Source of the DNA: Bordetella parapertussis
Lineage (GTDB): Bacteria > Pseudomonadota > Gammaproteobacteria > Burkholderiales > Burkholderiaceae_C
Direction of reading: 5' to 3'
Assembly: GCA_945871945.1 (NCBI GenBank)
Contig: CAMBXY010000009.1
Coordinates: 1-19,325 of the forward strand
Length of the DNA stretch: 19,325 bases
The notes below the pieces were generated by a model. It did not search any database and was not told the origin of the DNA. It saw nothing but the letters and a program-made list of their open reading frames with translations. Both the position numbers and the translations under genes were made by a program. The stretch's first letter is position 1. Every line of letters starts with the position of its first letter. This document shows, piece by piece, positions 16,766 through 19,325 of this stretch.

Positions 16766-17437
16766 TTAGACAAGCGGTGTGGCTCTGACCGCTTGCACGA
16801 AGGCGTGGATTTTGTCGGCATCTTTGATGCCCTTGGCGCTTTCTACGCCCGAGCTGACATCAACCGCTAACGACCATCCGCGCGAATACACAGCGCGAAT
16901 GCCGTCGGCCACGTTTGCAGGTGTGAGTCCACCAGACAAAACGAGGTGAGCATTGACGTTTATTGGAAGCTGTGACCAAGGAAATGTGCTGCCACTGCCG
17001 CCATAGCTGTCGACCAAGGTGTCGAGCAACAGGGCATGGGCATGAGAATATTGGGAAGTGTATTTTAGAAGGTCAAAAGGCAATCTGTCCTGAGGGGTTT
17101 CCTTGGGGATGCGCGCCACGCGAATCCAGCGTCTGCCCAAGCGGGTGGCGAGATCATGGCAAAAAGCAGGGGTTTCATCGCCGTGAAACTGCAGCCAAGC
17201 CCCCGGCACCCGTGCGGCGGCATGTTCAACTTCAGCAGCTAAGGCATTCACAAACAGCAAAACGGGTGTGACAAAGGCCGGCAACAAGCCAGCCAATGTG
17301 GCGGCACGCTCAGGGCTGACATAGCGTGGACTGTCTGGGTAAAGCACAAAACCGACGGCGCTCGCGCCCGCCGCTGCCGCGGCAAGCACGTCTTGCTCGC
17401 GGGTCAGACCACAGATTTTGATAGGAATGGCGTTCAT
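16766..17437 (-). CDS. trpF: Phosphoribosylanthranilate isomerase
   Basis: Third step from anthranilate: isomerises N-(5'-phosphoribosyl)anthranilate to CdRP. It is a free-standing enzyme, not fused to TrpC as in enteric bacteria. 223 residues. The general base Cys9 is in KICGLTREQD and the general acid Asp139 in LLLDTLVDSYGGSG; FHGDE (85-89) and the phosphate-binding LSGGLTPANV and DVSSGVES are all present. ATG has AGGA about 7 nt upstream and overlaps the truA stop by 4 nt. trpB starts 27 nt after its stop. trpE, trpG, trpD and trpC are not in the window, so the pathway is split between loci. Confidence 0.97.
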   Translation of the reverse strand: MNAIPIKICGLTREQDVLAAAAAGASAVGFVLYPDSPRYVSPERAATLAGLLPAFVTPVLLFVNALAAEVEHAAARVPGAWLQFHGDETPAFCHDLATRLGRRWIRVARIPKETPQDRLPFDLLKYTSQYSHAHALLLDTLVDSYGGSGSTFPWSQLPINVNAHLVLSGGLTPANVADGIRAVYSRGWSLAVDVSSGVESAKGIKDADKIHAFVQAVRATPLV

Positions 17438-18252
17438 GGGGTGAGTCCTGGCAGGCTATCGTAAGCCGCGGTGCGGGCTGGCAAACCCCAGCTGTGGTCA
17501 TACACCGGACCCAAAAAATACAGCCCATCCGGTGAAAAAGTGGGTGCAGCCGCGTCACGGCTTCGGGCTTGCAAAACCGTTTGCATCCACTCGGGCGCTT
17601 GCAAACCTTGACCAATCGCCACAAAGCAGCCCATCAGGTTGCGAATCATGTGATGCAAAAAGGCAGATGCTTGGAAATCAAAACGCCAGTAGGCGCTGTC
17701 TGGGCTTTGGCTGATGCGCTGAATATCGATACGCAGCATATGTTTCACCGGGCTCAGCGCTTGACAACTGGAGGCCCTGAAGGAAGTGAAATCGTGTTCG
17801 CCGAGTAAACACTTGGCAGCCAGTTGCATAGTCTCCATGTGCATAGGCCGGTAGACCCAACCCACACGCCGTGCTTCCAGGCTGGGGCGAACAGGGGATT
17901 GCAACACGATATAGGCATAGCGTCTCGAGCTTGCACTGGCACGGCAGTGAAAGTTGGGCGGGACTTCTTGCGCCCATTGCACAGCGATGTCTGAGGGTAA
18001 AAAATTGTTGGTGCCGCGCACCCAGCTTTGCATATCGCGGTGTAAGAGGGTGTCGAAATGCACCACCTGCATCAGCCCGTGTACACCCGAGTCGGTCCGG
18101 CCTGCACACAAGGTGCGCACTGGCACAGTGGCAAATGCCGACAAAGCGGCTTCGAGGTGGTCTTGCACGGTTTGGCCACTGGACTGGCTTTGCCAGCCTT
18201 CATAGTGTTGGCCCGCATAACTCAAACCCAGCGCCAAGCGCATTGGCGTCAC
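17434..18252 (-). CDS. truA: tRNA pseudouridine(38-40) synthase TruA
   Basis: Makes pseudouridine at positions 38, 39 and 40 in the anticodon arm. 272 residues, close to the family norm of about 270. The catalytic Asp54 lies in CAGRTDSGVHG. LGLSYAGQHYEGWQ at the N-terminus and FLHHMIRNLMGCFVAIGQG in the C-terminal part are typical. The start is taken as GTG at 18252 because it overlaps the fimV stop as GTGA; ATG at 18243 (three codons later) is a possible alternative. Neither has a strong ribosome site. The fimV-truA-trpF order is common in beta- and gamma-proteobacteria. Confidence 0.97.
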   Translation of the reverse strand: MTPMRLALGLSYAGQHYEGWQSQSSGQTVQDHLEAALSAFATVPVRTLCAGRTDSGVHGLMQVVHFDTLLHRDMQSWVRGTNNFLPSDIAVQWAQEVPPNFHCRASASSRRYAYIVLQSPVRPSLEARRVGWVYRPMHMETMQLAAKCLLGEHDFTSFRASSCQALSPVKHMLRIDIQRISQSPDSAYWRFDFQASAFLHHMIRNLMGCFVAIGQGLQAPEWMQTVLQARSRDAAAPTFSPDGLYFLGPVYDHSWGLPARTAAYDSLPGLTP

Positions 18253-19325
18253 GTGCGTTCTTGTAACCAGCGCAGCGCCCGTTCGCGGGTTTCACCATGG
18301 GTTTGGTCTGCCACTTCTTGGGCCAAGGCGCGACCAGTTTGACGCTGTCCCAGTTTCCACAGTTCATCAGCCAAATCGAGGCGAACTTGGAAGGGGTCTT
18401 CGCTCAAGGGAGCCGTATTGGCCATCGATGTGGTCGGCGCATTGGGACGGTAAGGCGCATTGAAGGCAGGCGCTGGCGCGGCGGGCTGGCTCGATGGCCC
18501 AGGGCTGGCGGGTGCGGTACGAGGGGGTAAGTCCAAATCAAAATCAATCTTCATTTCTTGGGGCTTGTCTGAAGAGGGGCCTGGGCCTGATTTGAAATCC
18601 AAGTCGGGGTCCTCGCCTTGAGTCTCGCTGGGTCGGCTGCGTTTATCGCGCAACAAAGACAGGCTTACCAACAGAGCGGCGATAACCGCAATGCCGCCAA
18701 TCACTTCGTACATGTATCGCTTGAGCCAAGCCAGAAATTCTTGTGCGGCAGCAGGGATATTCGCGAAATTAGCTGAAAAACCACCTTGCATCTTGCCTGC
18801 GGCCTGAGAGATGGTGTCGAGTTCACTGACGTTTTTAGATACCTCTTGGTTGCGCTGGGCCGCCTGTTCGGATTCCAGCCGCTGCTTGACTTGGTCGGCA
18901 TCTTCTGTGCCGGGCTTGCTCAGCGTCAACTGGTCTGGCGATTTATCTGCCTTGTTTTGAACCTGAGCTTTCAAGCCGCCTTTGGATTCACGCTCATTGG
19001 CGTCTGCGAGTTTGGTTTTGCCAGCTTGTGCCGCCAATTGGGAGCGGTAGGCGTCAAAGTCTAGGGCTTGTAAACGAATGTCGGCGCGAGCTTGCTTGCG
19101 GTCAATAGAGGCAGCGTCTTCTTCGGTGGGCAAAGTGATAAGTGCACCCGCTTTGAGTCGATTCACATTGTTGTCGACAAAAGCCTTGGGGTTGTTGCGC
19201 AACAAAGCCATCAACAATTGGTCTAAGGAAACATCACCCCCTGGGGTGTAATAAATCACCAAGTCACTGGCGGTATCGCCTTTGACTACCTGGACGGTTT
19301 CGGGGTCTTTGCTGACGATGCCGCT
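18249..19325 (-). CDS. fimV: FimV-family pilus assembly/polarity protein (C-terminal part; 5' end outside window)
   Basis: Inner-membrane protein with a periplasmic peptidoglycan-binding part that supports type IV pilus secretin assembly and polar organisation in Pseudomonas and relatives. The frame is open to the window edge; 358 residues are visible. Order: end of a LysM-like segment (VQVVKGDTASDL, about 12-23), the FimV core (LLMALLRNNPKAF and NVNRLKAGALITLP, about 37-66), a charged coiled-coil-prone stretch (about 75-170), one membrane segment (about 206-225, VIGGIAVIAALLVSLSLL), a Pro/Ala/Ser-rich acidic linker, and the conserved FimV C-terminal motif DPFQVRLDLADELWKLG (about 310-326). 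The cytoplasmic part is only about 130 residues, far shorter than in P. aeruginosa, with no TPR array seen. Confidence 0.92.
   Translation of the reverse strand, partial: SGIVSKDPETVQVVKGDTASDLVIYYTPGGDVSLDQLLMALLRNNPKAFVDNNVNRLKAGALITLPTEEDAASIDRKQARADIRLQALDFDAYRSQLAAQAGKTKLADANERESKGGLKAQVQNKADKSPDQLTLSKPGTEDADQVKQRLESEQAAQRNQEVSKNVSELDTISQAAGKMQGGFSANFANIPAAAQEFLAWLKRYMYEVIGGIAVIAALLVSLSLLRDKRSRPSETQGEDPDLDFKSGPGPSSDKPQEMKIDFDLDLPPRTAPASPGPSSQPAAPAPAFNAPYRPNAPTTSMANTAPLSEDPFQVRLDLADELWKLGQRQTGRALAQEVADQTHGETRERALRWLQERT

Noticed and set aside
15920..16870. 316-codon plus-strand open frame opposite trpB
   Set aside because: Antisense shadow of intact trpB with no recognisable motif, and it runs into the trpF region.

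Overview
The window reads as a stretch of core chromosome from a Burkholderiales betaproteobacterium, most likely of the Comamonadaceae type. This rests on the gene order fabG-acpP-fabF / degP / lepA-lepB-rnc-era-recO-pdxJ-acpS-nagZ, on the order fimV-truA-trpF-trpB-trpA-accD, and on the look of the proteins (for example the TrpB C-terminal extension and the LepB double-cysteine segment). The genus assignment is inference. No mobile element, tRNA, rRNA, CRISPR array or phage gene was seen, and no defence or biosynthetic system of a new kind.

Layout. Positions 1-1973 (+) hold the end of fabG, then acpP and fabF, the core of type II fatty-acid synthesis. Positions 2077-3618 (+) hold a periplasmic HtrA/DegP-type protease. 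Positions 3619-4084 are the only long non-coding stretch. It contains a large imperfect hairpin, a very AT-rich tract, a perfect DnaA-box sequence facing a diverged partner, and a short promoter-to-terminator unit that could be a small RNA or the leader of lepA. Positions 4085-11520 (+) form a tight run of eight genes (lepA, lepB, rnc, era, recO, pdxJ, acpS, nagZ), most of them touching or overlapping by 4 nt. A small four-cysteine zinc-ribbon protein follows at 11627-11878 (+). From 11891 the coding strand switches: lysS (-), a divergent DUF3297 protein (+), then accD, trpA, trpB, trpF, truA and fimV, all on the minus strand and transcribed from fimV towards accD.

How the genes work together. 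AcpS (10009-10416) installs the phosphopantetheine arm on AcpP (474-713). FabF and FabG act on acyl-AcpP, and AccD supplies malonyl-CoA, so several parts of lipid synthesis lie within 15 kb. LepB and DegP serve the cell envelope. LepA, Era, RNase III, TruA and LysS serve translation and RNA maturation. TrpF, TrpB and TrpA are the last steps of tryptophan synthesis before and at tryptophan synthase. FimV is an inner-membrane peptidoglycan-binding scaffold for type IV pili and polarity.

The least ordinary points are absences and the one non-coding region. The rpoE-rseA-rseB genes usually found between fabF and degP in this order are missing, as is the DUF4845 gene usually found between lepB and rnc, and folC is not next to accD. 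The degP-lepA gap carries structured, origin-like DNA.
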